Origin: Adiantum capillus-veneris
Lineage: Eukaryota > Streptophyta > Polypodiopsida > Polypodiales > Pteridaceae
Assembly (NCBI GenBank): GCA_014529385.2
Contig: CM043953.1
Coordinates: 75,897,372 to 75,961,371 of the forward strand
DNA: 64,000 nt
Direction of reading: 5' to 3'
Both the position numbers and the translations under genes were made by a program. Positions 11,821 to 22,449 of the stretch are shown piece by piece. Position 1 is the first letter of the stretch, and each line of letters opens with the position of its first letter. The notes under the pieces were generated by a model. That model worked only from the letters and a program-made list of their open reading frames with translations, searched no databases and had not been told where the DNA came from.

Positions 11821-14195
11821 ATTTACTTGTATGTCGGACCATTGGTTGCTCCTAGTGAAAGCCACAAGATCTCTCTCGTGTATTCTCATCTTACTTCAAA
11901 AGGTCTCAATTTCGATGATGAAATGAAGATCACTTTCTTGCTATGTTCGCTACCATCGTCATGGGATACCTTCAACACAAACATAAGCAATTCTGCGCCT
12001 AATGGCAAGCTAGTTTTCAATGATGTTGCTAGTGTGTTGCTCACTGAGGAGATTTGACGCCAATCTTTTGATGTGAGTGGGCATGGTGATGCGTATGTGG
12101 CTAGTGGCAATCATGACAAGCAAAGGCACCGTGGTCGTAGCTACAATCATTCTCAAGATCGCATGCAAGGTCATAGCAAGAGTCGTGGCAAAGACATACA
12201 AAATGTTGAGTGTTACTACTGCCATAAAAAGGGACACTTGAAAAAATATTTCCGCACAATGCAGCGTGATAAGGAATTAGAGAAAGCGAAGTCTGACAAG
12301 CCTAAAAGTAGTGTGAAGATTGAAGAAATTAATGTGGTTGAGGCTCCAGCCATTGAAAAGTTTCTGAAGTGTCAAATGATGTGTTGATTTTCACATCGGA
12401 TTTGAGTCATGATGCATTCTTAGCTCCTGACAAGTGTTATGTGCAGAATTGGATTGTGGACTCAAGTGCTATCTTTCACGTGACTTCTCACAAGGAGTGG
12501 TTTTCTACATACACTACCACACATGGCACAATGAAGCTAGGCAATTCTCGTGAGCTTGATATATGCACTACCATATTTGCTCATGGTTCTTAGATTATCA
12601 AGAAGGGAAATCTGGTCATGCTTAAAGTCCAAAAGTCTGGCTCGTTGTACTCACTTTATGTCTCTTCTATGAAAGAGAATTCTATTTGTGTAGGCAAGCT
12701 GTTGTCTTCAGAGTTGTGGCATAACCGACTAGGACATATGAGTCAAAAGGGAATGAAAGTCTTGCAGCGTTCTGGTTATATCCATGTGTTAGATTACTCT
12801 AACTTCTCTTTATGTGAGCATTGTATCCATGGCAAACAGACTAGGTTGACATCAACGCCTTTGGATAAGGAGTTAGGGAGTCCTCTAGATCTCGTTCATA
12901 GAGACTTGTGGGGACCTATGCTAGTCAAGTGTCTAGGGGGAGCGTTATACTTCCTGACATTCATAGACGACTCTACTAGAAAGGCATGGGTTTATCTCTT
13001 GAAGCGAAAGAGCGACGTCTTTAGTGTCTTTCAAAAGTTCTTAGCATTGGTAGAGAACCAATCAGGTAGAAAGCCTTTGCACAATGACAATGGAGGCGAG
13101 TACATCTCCTCCGAGCAGTAAAAGAGGAATTAGAAGACAATTTACCATGCCTTACACACCCACTCAAAACAGTGTGGCTGAGAGGATGAATAGAACCATT
13201 CAAGAACGTGTCACTTCTATGTCGTCTATGGAAAACTTTACCTCAAGAATTTTGGGGAGAAGTTGTTATGATGGCTGCTTACTTGATCAATTGGTCACCT
13301 AGTACACCACTAAAGTACAAGGTTACACAGGAGATGTGTACGGACAAAGAGCCCAATTATGACATGTTACGTGTATTTGGGCGTGAGGCATTCTCACATG
13401 TGCCAAAAGTGCTTACAAATCGGATGATGAAAAGGAAGAGACGACAAAGGTGCCGTATTCTTTGGCAGTTGGTAGTCTTATGTTTGCCATGGTTAACACA
13501 CGGCCAAACATTGCATATGCAGTGGGAGTGGTCAACAGGTTTATGGCAAATCCAAGCAGAAAGCATTGGGAAGCAGTGAAGCACATCTTGAGATACATCA
13601 AGGGCTCAGCTAGCAAGTGCTTACGCTTTGGAAATAGTGATGCATCCATAGTTGGATACATTGATTTGGATTATGCGATTGTGTAGACACTAGGCAATCC
13701 ACATTTGGTTACGTCTTCTTGTTTGCTAGAGCGGCAATTTTTTGGACATCATGTATCCAGAATTTTACTTCGTCTTCCACCACTGAGGCAGAGTATGTTG
13801 CAGTTTCTAGTTCTAGTAAGGAAGCTGTGTGGTTATCTCGTCTAGTGGGAGACTTTGGTATACAACATACACTAGTACTATATTGCGATAATTAGAGTGA
13901 AATTGTGTCAGCAAAGAACCCCGTGTTTCACTCCAAGTCAAAACACATAAAGGTCAAGTATCATGTGGTACCGGATATTTTGGCTAGCAAATGCATTGAG
14001 TTAGCCAAAGTTCACACAGATGAAAGCCCAGCGGATGCTCTCATGAAGAGCTTAGCCACAGAGCGGTTTGCACATTGCATGGAGATGATGAGCGTAGGGT
14101 GAAGCTTGAGTCATGCTTCGTGTTTTGTACATTTGTACATAGTAGCCTCTACATTCTTTAGCCACTTGGGCCACATTGGTCTTCAAGTGGGAGAT
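11820..14195 (+). mobile_element. Degraded Ty1/copia copy (element Q)
   Basis: Plus-strand copia remnants appear in order. Gag has LPSSWDTFNTNIS and the zinc knuckle CYYCHKKGHLKK; then come a protease-like segment (WIVDSS), the integrase zinc region (LWHNRLGHMSQKGMK) and core (TFIDDSTRKAWVYLLKRK), and RNase H with its tail KSKHIKVKYHVVPDI. A purine tract AAGTGGGAGA at 14185-14194 leads into an LTR start TGTTAAG at 14196. The copy lacks a recognisable 5' LTR and much of the reverse transcriptase, and it is broken in many places. It belongs to the same broad copia lineage as element A but is clearly older. Confidence 0.85.
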
Positions 14196-14540
14196 TGTTA
14201 AGTTTCAGGCCGCGTGGTCGCCGGGCGCCCGCCCATCTTATTATATTCTTTGTTCAAGCTTGCTGGTTTATGTACACGTTCCCATCAAGCCTCTTATTTG
14301 ACCATAAACTACCCTTTCATGCAACATAAAGTAAATCAAGCTTGCTGTAAAATCCACCTATCTATATACGAGCCGTTTTGGAGTGAACACAAATTTGTTG
14401 TACTAGCATTGCCACCCTGTATGTTGAGTATTTATATTCAACTAAAAAACTACTTTTGTGGAAATTGCATCCAAACAAGAAAAAACCTATTATTTTCTAT
14501 CTACATATGTATATAAAGCATAACCCACTCTTCTCTGAAT
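14196..14540 (+). repeat. 3' LTR of copia element Q (end uncertain)
   Basis: Begins TGTTAAGTTTC directly after the polypurine tract. Its start resembles the element A LTR (GTGGTCGCC, then a GGGCG-CCGCC stretch). A TATATAAAG stretch near 14510 may be its promoter. The right end is not defined. Confidence 0.5.
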
Positions 14541-15072
14541 CAAAAGGATGACCATTTGTGTTCCATAAGCAACAAGAGCACATGCGTGGATAAAAAATAA
14601 CATTTTTGAATCCTATCCACCATTAACATATGCATATGCAATCTTCTTGCTTCTAATTTACAAGGATTTATAGTCCATTTATGCATTCCAACAAAGCCTC
14701 TCCACTTGTCAAAGCCCATATGTAACCATTCTTGGAGCATGTCAAGATTCCCCTTATTACAAATTCACAACCCAAACATGCTCTTCAAAATCCTATGAAC
14801 AAGGAACCACCTCTGAAATGCTTTGTGATATATCCACCAACCATTTCAAAACAACTTTAAGCACCATGTCCATCAACAAGTTAGCACATGCCTCCTTTAC
14901 CAGCTTGTTGAAGATCACCTTATCTCCTCCTTCTTAATGCAAAAAAGATTGACCATCCCGAGCTTCATCCTTCATCCTTCAATAACACTAGCTCCAACTC
15001 ACCACAAACATTAACTGGCTACAAAGAACCATCAATCACCTCAGCGTCAGCCTTGCCCACCCCTCTAGTGTC

Positions 15073-15426
15073 TTAAAATGGCAATGATTCCTCTACAAAC
15101 TGGTCACTACCTTCGAGAGAATCCTCTTCTACTAGAGCATGTTCATCATATGCTTCCTTGTATTCTACATTAATCGTTTCTACCCTTTTGCTATCTACTC
15201 CCATTGCATGCATAGGTTTAGGTAAAACAAGCTGCTTTACATCTTCTTGTTCTTTATGTTTCACATCTACTGCTTCAAATTGTTTCATCGATTGCAAGTT
15301 GGGTTTGATCTCTTCTACGACATGATGGTCTTCACTATCTACTTCCACCTCGTCTTCAACCATATTTGATTTCTCCTCTAAGCAAGATTCCTTATTGATG
15401 AGATTACCACCATCAGATGAAACCAC
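15073..15426 (-). other. Unrecognised acidic ORF
   Basis: 118 codons, rich in Glu, Asp, Val and Lys, with repeated VEE/VDSE patterns. No ATG at the open start and no domain match known to me. It could be a fragment of a retroelement-associated or host protein. Confidence 0.2.
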
Positions 15427-16750
15427 TTGTTGTTTGGCTTCACAAAAGACATCTGATTTAACTTTGGTAATCTCTTCTTCATTTACAACTCGAACAGGCT
15501 CTGCCTCATTGATAGCTTTAACTTAAGATGAGTATCAAACTTAGGTTATATCTTGAACATGCCTCGTTGAATCAATCATTGAATTTGTCAAAACTGGCTA
15601 GGTACAAGCATTATCTCTATTGATTTCCAACCATAACCACTTGCTTCTTGTATCCCTCTATCCAAACCATTTATTCTCACTTCTTCACGTTGTAGTGGTG
15701 TTGACACAAAAGCTACATCTGCATACTTGAATATACTTCGCTCCAATTTTTGCTTGATCTTCCTACTCTTTCCCTTGGCTAGAAAACCCACATCATCATA
15801 AGTCTTCGTATATCAGACGAGACAAATTTTGGGCTTACGAGGAGGCATTGACGTCTTCTCATCACTAATTCTCATAGTTCAAAGTTGTACGAGTATGGAT
15901 TGTTGGGGTTTTAGCTAGAACTATAGGACAACTATGGTACAAGGAAGTGCAAGGAAGGATTATAGATTGTTTCTACAATTTGGAAAATCAATCCTGGTTT
16001 TGTCCAAGTATGTGCTATAATGGTGATTGAGCACACATTGTTTAACGTCTAAGGGGTTGTAGGTTTGGTCTAGAGCTACATCAATCGAGAGTAATTTCCT
16101 TTTCACTTAAACCTAATACAATCAATCAAATCTACTTGGAATCTATATATGTTGCTTCACTTGTCTCTGTTTCAGCTTGTTTAGCACAATACCTCTCACA
16201 GCCAAAGGCTTGATGCCTTCTTGGGCCCCTTTTGAACAACTTGCCAAGAAGGCTTGGTGCGTTCTTGGCCCCCTCTCGAACAACTTGTTATCCGGTGATG
16301 CTCCTTTCATTGCCCTCTTGCTTTTTGTTTCGATGCAAATTTAACACATATATAAGTCCAACGGTGCTAATTTTGCACCTATTATGTGTGAATGTTTGTT
16401 TTACTACTAAATAAACCAATGATAGTATCACTAGTCCAGTGAATTGAGTTTGGTGGGCACTCGTTTCCCCCCTTACAACACCAACTTTTCTTCCCATATC
16501 ATTTTCTCTTCATTGCACACAAATTGCCATAAATATGTGCATGGCTAGAGATGGTATTCAATGCTTGTGGTGTTACTCACTCACTTGATTATTAAGCTAG
16601 TAGTGGAACTTGCTCAACAGTTCGCCTACAAAGCAATAGAAGGTCGATCCAAACAAGCTAACCACACACGTAGACACACATAATAGTAATCAAGCAGTCA
16701 AATAATCATGCATTTAAGCACTTTGTGGGGGCCTTGAGGCAACACCAACA

Positions 16751-16752
<2 letters not shown>

Positions 16753-16814
<62 letters not shown>
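16753..16814. repeat. (CA)n microsatellite
   Basis: About 31 uninterrupted CA units. Confidence 0.95.
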
Positions 16815-16817
<3 letters not shown>

Positions 16818-18093
16818 GGCATTTTGTGGGCCGTTCGCATCACTGAACAACATGGCAACTCTTGATTAATCTCCCAAACCTCACGACAGAGGGAGTAGTC
16901 ACGGGACTTCCACTAATCTCTTGCAGTCCTACATGACCACTCAAAACATGAATACATAGTCATCACAAAGGCAATGGTAGCATGGTATGTTCGCTCTACC
17001 ACATGCAAACGCACACGCATGAAGCAAGACTACACAAGCTGTAGAGTAGGAGACACATACATTAAGGTGACATAAGGAACACCAACATAATATATGAAAA
17101 GAAACACTTTCTGGTCTCCTATGCAAAGTTATCTTTTTTTGTTGCATGAAGTTATTCCATTAGAGCTTGGATAGTGCCGATATCTATTCCATGCAAAAAC
17201 TCACCACAAAGAGCTTTGACTTGATTATGCGAGTTTTTCATGCATCCTTTTTCGAGCTTTGACTTACAGACTAGGGTGCCGACTCCTACCCATGCAATCG
17301 ACATGCATGCTTGTATGTTCAGGGAATTGGACGGTGTACGCTTTCATAAATAGACTAACATCCATTTATTGAGAAGTCCATATAGGGGGGGGGTAGCCTT
17401 TATCCTAGTACTCCTGTTGCTCTACTCATTTCTCCTCTATCTCCCATCTTCTCTCCCACATGCATGGAGCATGCATGCACAACACTCTGGTCTAGGGGTG
17501 TGCATACCACACTCCCTGTTGCTCTCTCACCCTCTATCCCTTTGTGGTTGTGCCTTTTGGTGGATTACGCTCCATGTTTGCACATTTGTTAGTTTCCTCT
17601 CTATTATGCAGTGTTTTTGTGTTTTTTTTAGGGTCGTCTTGTCTCTGTTGTTACAACTGCAAACAAATGAGTCACTCTTCTTCTAGCTCACTCCACTTGC
17701 CTTCTTACCCTTGTTCATGACCGAAAAACCATGCATTGTTGTGATTTCATAGCGATTATCAATAGGTTTTACACATTAATACCTTAAATCACATGCTAAT
17801 TTTAGTCTAACAATAGTGCCATACCCTTTTTACTAACACCATAGTAGTTTGAATGCATGTTCCAAGATCCTTTTACTCAATTGAGATTGAAGCAAAATTG
17901 CCTTAGCACTATTCTTATCCTCTTATAATCTCCCCAGTTCATTTGAGCACATGCTAACAAGGCCATCACGCAAGGTGATGAGTAGGGAGCAAGAAAGATC
18001 AAGTATGTGTTGGGCCAGCTAAGGCGGGTGATGCCGGAGTAGTGCCATGGCATGGATGAGATGCAGCAAAAAAACGAGAGCGAGAGAGGGGAG

Positions 18094-18660
18094 AGAGTGC
18101 GAGAAGAAGAGCACGACGATATGGTGAACTCGCTCTACTGTAATGTGTAGAGCATAGTGAGTTCTTATTAGGTTTTTACAAAAGAATATGTGTACATACC
18201 TGGCGGCCCGCCCACTTACCTGGGCGACCACATTGGGCTTTATACCCCAACAACCTCCCACTTAAAGTCCAATGTGGTACTTTAAGTGTGAGAGAATCTA
18301 CTATACAAGCTAATATACAAGAGATGTAGAGAAGTGATGTACTACCCTACACCTAACTGCTTGCGAAAATGCGCAAAGCTCTCTGAGGGAAGTCCTTTTG
18401 TAAGTAGATCAGCAGGATTTTCTGTAGTGTGAACTTTGACAAGCTGAAGTTGCTTATCCTCGAGCATTTCCCTGATGAAATGATACTTCACATCCACATG
18501 CTTTGTCTTTGAGTGATAAACTGGATTGCGAGCCAATTGTATAGCACTTTGACTATCACAATATAACACAGGCATCTCTTCTTTGATTCCCAAATCTGTT
18601 ACTAGTCGATTAAGCCAAATTGATTCTTTGCATGCCTCTGATGTGGTGTATGATTGGCGA
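18094..18660 (-). mobile_element. Copia element A family: 3' end with LTR
   Basis: On the minus strand, the C-terminal RNase H part of a copia polyprotein (ESIWLNRLV, then YCDSQSAIQLARNPVYHSKT, then NPADLLTKGLP) ends at 18342. A polypurine tract AAGTGGGAGGT and an LTR from 18253 follow. This LTR is almost identical to the one at 5889-6083. It lies inside the 3' LTR of element B. Only the 3' portion of the family is present. Confidence 0.85.
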
Positions 18661-18993
18661 GAAGGAAAGCAACTAGATATCAACTATGAAACCATGGTAG
18701 ATGAAGAGATCGAGGAGGAGAGTCCTTACTCAAGTGATGAGGAAGCATCAACCAGTGAAGAGGAGTCTTCTTTGGAGGTAATGGGAATTTTATTTAACGC
18801 CAACACCCAATATGTTTTTGTAGAAGAAAATCCAAACGACAATCACACACAAGGGGATGAAATATGCCACCACCTTGAAGAAGGATTTGAAAAGATGCTT
18901 GCAAAAGATCTTACTTGTGAGGAGAAGAGGTCCTACATCAATATGTTAAGGAGGTATCCCAATTTGTTTATCACTGACTACTCACAAATAAGA
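18661..18993 (+). mobile_element. Ty3/gypsy polyprotein fragment
   Basis: A plus-strand open segment with an acidic stretch and then EEKRSYINMLRRYPNLFITD followed by YSQIRG. This resembles the region just upstream of the reverse transcriptase in plant gypsy elements (EEK..Y..LL..Y.D.F.W.Y..I.G). It lies between the copia tail and the right part of the element B LTR, in the opposite direction to both. It is a small fossil fragment. Confidence 0.5.
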
Positions 18994-20734
18994 GGTTGTA
19001 AAAGCCTTACATTGTATATAAAGCCATAAATGACCATGCAAAACTTGAGCTCTAACTGAAGCTAGCTTGCATGCTCTAGGGGACGATGCCCACGTGCTCG
19101 ACATACCTAACAATCCCCCCCTCAAGCCCGAACTGGAGAAGCAACTCATGATACCTCAATTTTTTGGTGTACTCGTCAACCGTGAGTTTTAGGTTTTCTC
19201 ACAACCAAGGATTTCTAGTGTATCCATAACCTGATGCTAGATTAGTAACCCCCCCTTGAACAGATAGGGTGTAGGTCAAATATGTAGCTACCAAAAATGG
19301 AGTTTTTGGTTCACTGCCAAACCTTGGGTTTAAGGTGTACCTAGTAACCTATGAGAAGTAGGACAAAATAGGACTTGAGCAAAGAAAAAAAAAACTGGTA
19401 ATTTGGGAGGTCTTACCACTTATGTGTGGCAGTGTCTATAACCCGTACAAATTTTTGACATGACAATAGAAAAATGATGACAAATCTATGACACTAAATT
19501 GGCAAAAATAGGTTTGTGAAATCTTGTAGTGGAGTCTTGAAGCAGATACTCGTGTAGCATTTGTTGATGTATCGAGTGCCTGAAGCAAATAGTGAATATA
19601 GTCTTCACGAGCTTCATTGCCAGCTTCAATTGGTCAAAAATATCTTGATTCAATGTGCATATGTGGATTGACGATCTTCTTGTGATTGGAAAATTTGGAT
19701 TTCTTGTTTGAAAAGAATCTGAGAGTACTCCATAAATTTCTCCGCATCAAGAAGACCTTGATATGTATATGTCGTGTATGAAGACCAAATCCATTGAATT
19801 TATCGAGCTTTGACATGATGATTGAATTTGTAGATAATTTTTCCTCAAAGCCAATGTCACAATTGATGAAGACCAAAAGCAAACCAATAAGTGTGATATG
19901 GGTGTGCCAAGTGCTCAGTAATCAAAGACTTTTGTTGAAAGTAGAATTTTAGAAAAATCTTATGTTTAAGCTCACAATCGAACAAGACTTGTTGATGATG
20001 ATGAATCGTGTGGGTGTGAATGGGCATTTAATTAAAGTCAAGGGATCAAAGTAAGGTGGACGTTGAAGGCAGTGTGAAAATTAAAACAAAAAAACAAGAT
20101 TCTGTAATGAAGCAAAAGCGCAGACAGTAGCACCGACTGTAAGGAAGCTCACAACAAGCTATGGCAGGGTTTTTAGCAGAAGGTGATGTGTTGAAAATTC
20201 ACCTGCGCTTCGCTTTTCCGACCTTGTATTGCTGCAATTTGTCAAAGCGGTTCAGCTCTTAGCTCTTGCAGCACGTTCTCATAAGCAATGTTGCCGGTAA
20301 GCTAGGAGTAGCCTTATAATATGCTGCAGCGTTCTGCAATGCCCACCTGTCGTAAGAAAACGTCTGGCCCTGGGCTGATTCAGCACACCCCCTTGGGCTA
20401 CCTTCTTCACGATCTCCTTCTCTCTACAAGTCTCCCTAAAACGAAACCGGTGGCTCTAATACCAGTTGTTGGGGCAGCTAAGGCGGGTGATGCCAGAGTA
20501 GTGCCATGGCATGGATGAGATGAAGCAGAAAACAAGAGCGAGAGAGGAGAGAGAGAAACTCGGTATAGCTTTGCAAAAGAGAAACTCACGCTACTGTTTT
20601 TTTTATTATTGCATCTTGTGTAAAAGCCTTACATTGTATATAAAGCCACAAATGACCATGCAAAACTTGAGCTCTCACTGAAGCTAGCTTGCATGCTCTA
20701 GGGGACAGTGCCCACGGGCTTGACATACCTAACA

Positions 20735-21840
20735 ATATGTGTGGCATTTACTTACAGTGTAATTTGCTCCAAGCTCCTTTATTAGATTGAGATTTAGATT
20801 ATATTTCATTTAGGCACAAAACATTTAGCCTCTTGTAGTGCTTTTATTAAAACATCAACGCAAGGAAGGTAGTAAGGAGAAACTTTAATCATATCAAGCA
20901 TTTACAATTGCATCGAAACTTATTATGCATTAAATGTCTTTATTCAAGTCAACAAAACCATTCCTTTTACTTTCATGATGAAAACTCCCAACTTCATCAT
21001 GTAAGTACTACTTCAAGAGCTTGTTGTTTATAAATAATATTTGGGGTTTAAAAAATTCACAGTCCAATACACATATATTTTATATGCTTCCTTTTTTCTG
21101 TTTTTTTTTTTTTGGGGGGGGGGCATATTACATCTTGTGAAACCTAGCCTCATGGACAAGGTCACCCCATGACCCTTCAAATGTGACCTTTTCCTTTGTT
21201 TCTTGAATCTTTCGTGATGGGAGTGCTTAATTAAGTCCATGTGGCTGAACACCATAACACTCTTTAGAGGTTTGGATAATTGTTTACAACAAAGGGCCCC
21301 GATAGGTGGCTTGGGTTGTTTCCAACTAGCATGCATTCTTATTGGGTATCTAGCAGGGAAAGGATGCTTATTATCTTTTCCTAAGAATCAAGGTAATCGA
21401 CGAAGGTATGGAGCATTGATTATGAGAAAGGACAATAAGCGCCCTTGACCATCAAGAGCCGGTGGGCGGATCACCATGCACAAAATGTACACGAGGGTCG
21501 CAAGCAAGGGCCTATCACGACATATTGCACACAAAGCCATAGCCGTGCAAGGCCTACATGCAATCGCTCGACAATTATTAAAGTACATATGTTGATGTGT
21601 CAACTGCTCAGTTGGTTCCCTTGGCTGACTTGACATCTTGTGAATGGAGGTTGCACAATCCGTTCGGGCTGCTAATGTGTCGGGCATTAGCTTGTTGCAA
21701 CACCACATTTTGCTCAAGAATGCCAACGGGTTAGACCGTGGAGATCTCAAGCCTCCGGCCCCGACATTGACGGCACAAGAAGGATCAAAAGGTGTCCTCA
21801 GATCCAAATCGTGGTCTCTTTGATGAGAATATGTGGTCCT
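20735..21840. other. Intergenic stretch upstream of the reductase gene
   Basis: No gene recognised. A T-run followed by a G-run lies at about 21102-21121. Short frames on both strands (21028-21807) show no motif. Confidence 0.4.
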
Positions 21841-21865
21841 TTCAGTCTGAACAAATGATTTTGCT

Positions 21866-21873
21866 TATAAAAG
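21866..21873 (+). promoter_or_regulatory. Candidate TATA box of the reductase gene
   Basis: TATAAAAG in the context GCTTATAAAAGGGCAC, about 300 bp upstream of the first in-frame ATG at 22174. This would place transcription start near 21900 and give a 5' leader of about 270 bp that contains a (CA)n tract at 21943-21968. No transcript data are available here. Confidence 0.4.
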
Positions 21874-21942
21874 GGCACAGTAGGCTAATGTAACAAAATA
21901 AAAATAATAACAGAACAGTTGACGAGTTCAAGCCCTCCCTCT

Positions 21943-21968
21943 CACACACACACACACACACACACACA
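21943..21968. repeat. (CA)n microsatellite in the presumed 5' leader
   Basis: About 13 CA units between the candidate TATA box and the start codon of the reductase gene. Confidence 0.85.
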
Positions 21969-22173
21969 GACATACAACGCGTCTCGAGCTCAAACCATTC
22001 AAACTTATCCCCACACGCACGCAGAGGAAAGAGGAGTCTCAGCTTTGGATTTTCCTGCGAGCACATTCCTTTCCTTCTGTAGTGCAGGGTTGGTAATGTC
22101 TATCAGATGCTCCAAAACATGCATGTGCTGTTATTAAGAATTGCTAAAAACAAGGTTCTCTATTCTGAACAAG

Positions 22174-22291
22174 ATGTGCAGGCAGATGGTGCACGTCTGT
22201 GTGACTGGAGGTTCTGGATTTTTAGCTTCTTGGTTGATCAAGCTTCTGCTCGAGCGTGGCTATCACGTCCGGGCTACTGTGCGTGATCCTG
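22174..22291 (+). CDS. Reductase exon 1
   Basis: Encodes residues 1-39 and the first base of codon 40, including the Rossmann motif [10 protein letters not shown] and ATVRDP. The donor GTATGC follows directly. Confidence 0.88.
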
Positions 22292-22394
22292 GTATGCGCA
22301 TATGCATTGGACAACTTCACTATAACTTTACAAAAGACCCGTAAATGAACAAGGCGTCTGCCGAGGCAGACGATGGCACTGCCTTTCGATGGAC

Positions 22395-22449
<55 letters not shown>

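Larger units (their letters stand above)
14541..18007. other. Unassigned stretch with (CA)n
   Basis: No known gene seen. Minus-strand frames at 15426-15073 (very acidic, Glu/Val/Asp-rich) and 15791-15588 (basic start MGFLAKGKSRKIKQKLERS) may be parts of one decayed protein gene or retroelement protein, but neither shows a nameable domain. A (CA)n tract of about 31 units lies at 16753-16814. Confidence 0.35.
18008..20734 (-). mobile_element. Short LTR element with mosaic 3' LTR (element B)
   Basis: Read on the minus strand: the 5' LTR is at 20734-20467 (TGTTAGG to CCCCAACA). A primer binding site of the TGGTATTAGAGCC type follows at about 20464-20452. The internal region of about 1.3 kb has no recognisable coding sequence. 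A purine tract (GAGGGGGGGAT) just above 19111 leads into the 3' LTR. Outer flanks are GTATG (18003-18007) and ATATG (20735-20739), a 4-of-5 target-site duplication. The 3' LTR is present as two ends, 18008 to about 18093 and about 18994-19111, and about 0.9 kb of copia and gypsy sequence replaces its middle. No protein is encoded by the element itself, so it looks non-autonomous. Confidence 0.7.

Noticed and set aside
18008-20734. Element B as an undescribed coding mobile element
   Set aside because: The 1.3-kb interior has no open frame with a recognisable domain; it fits a non-autonomous LTR element dependent on others.
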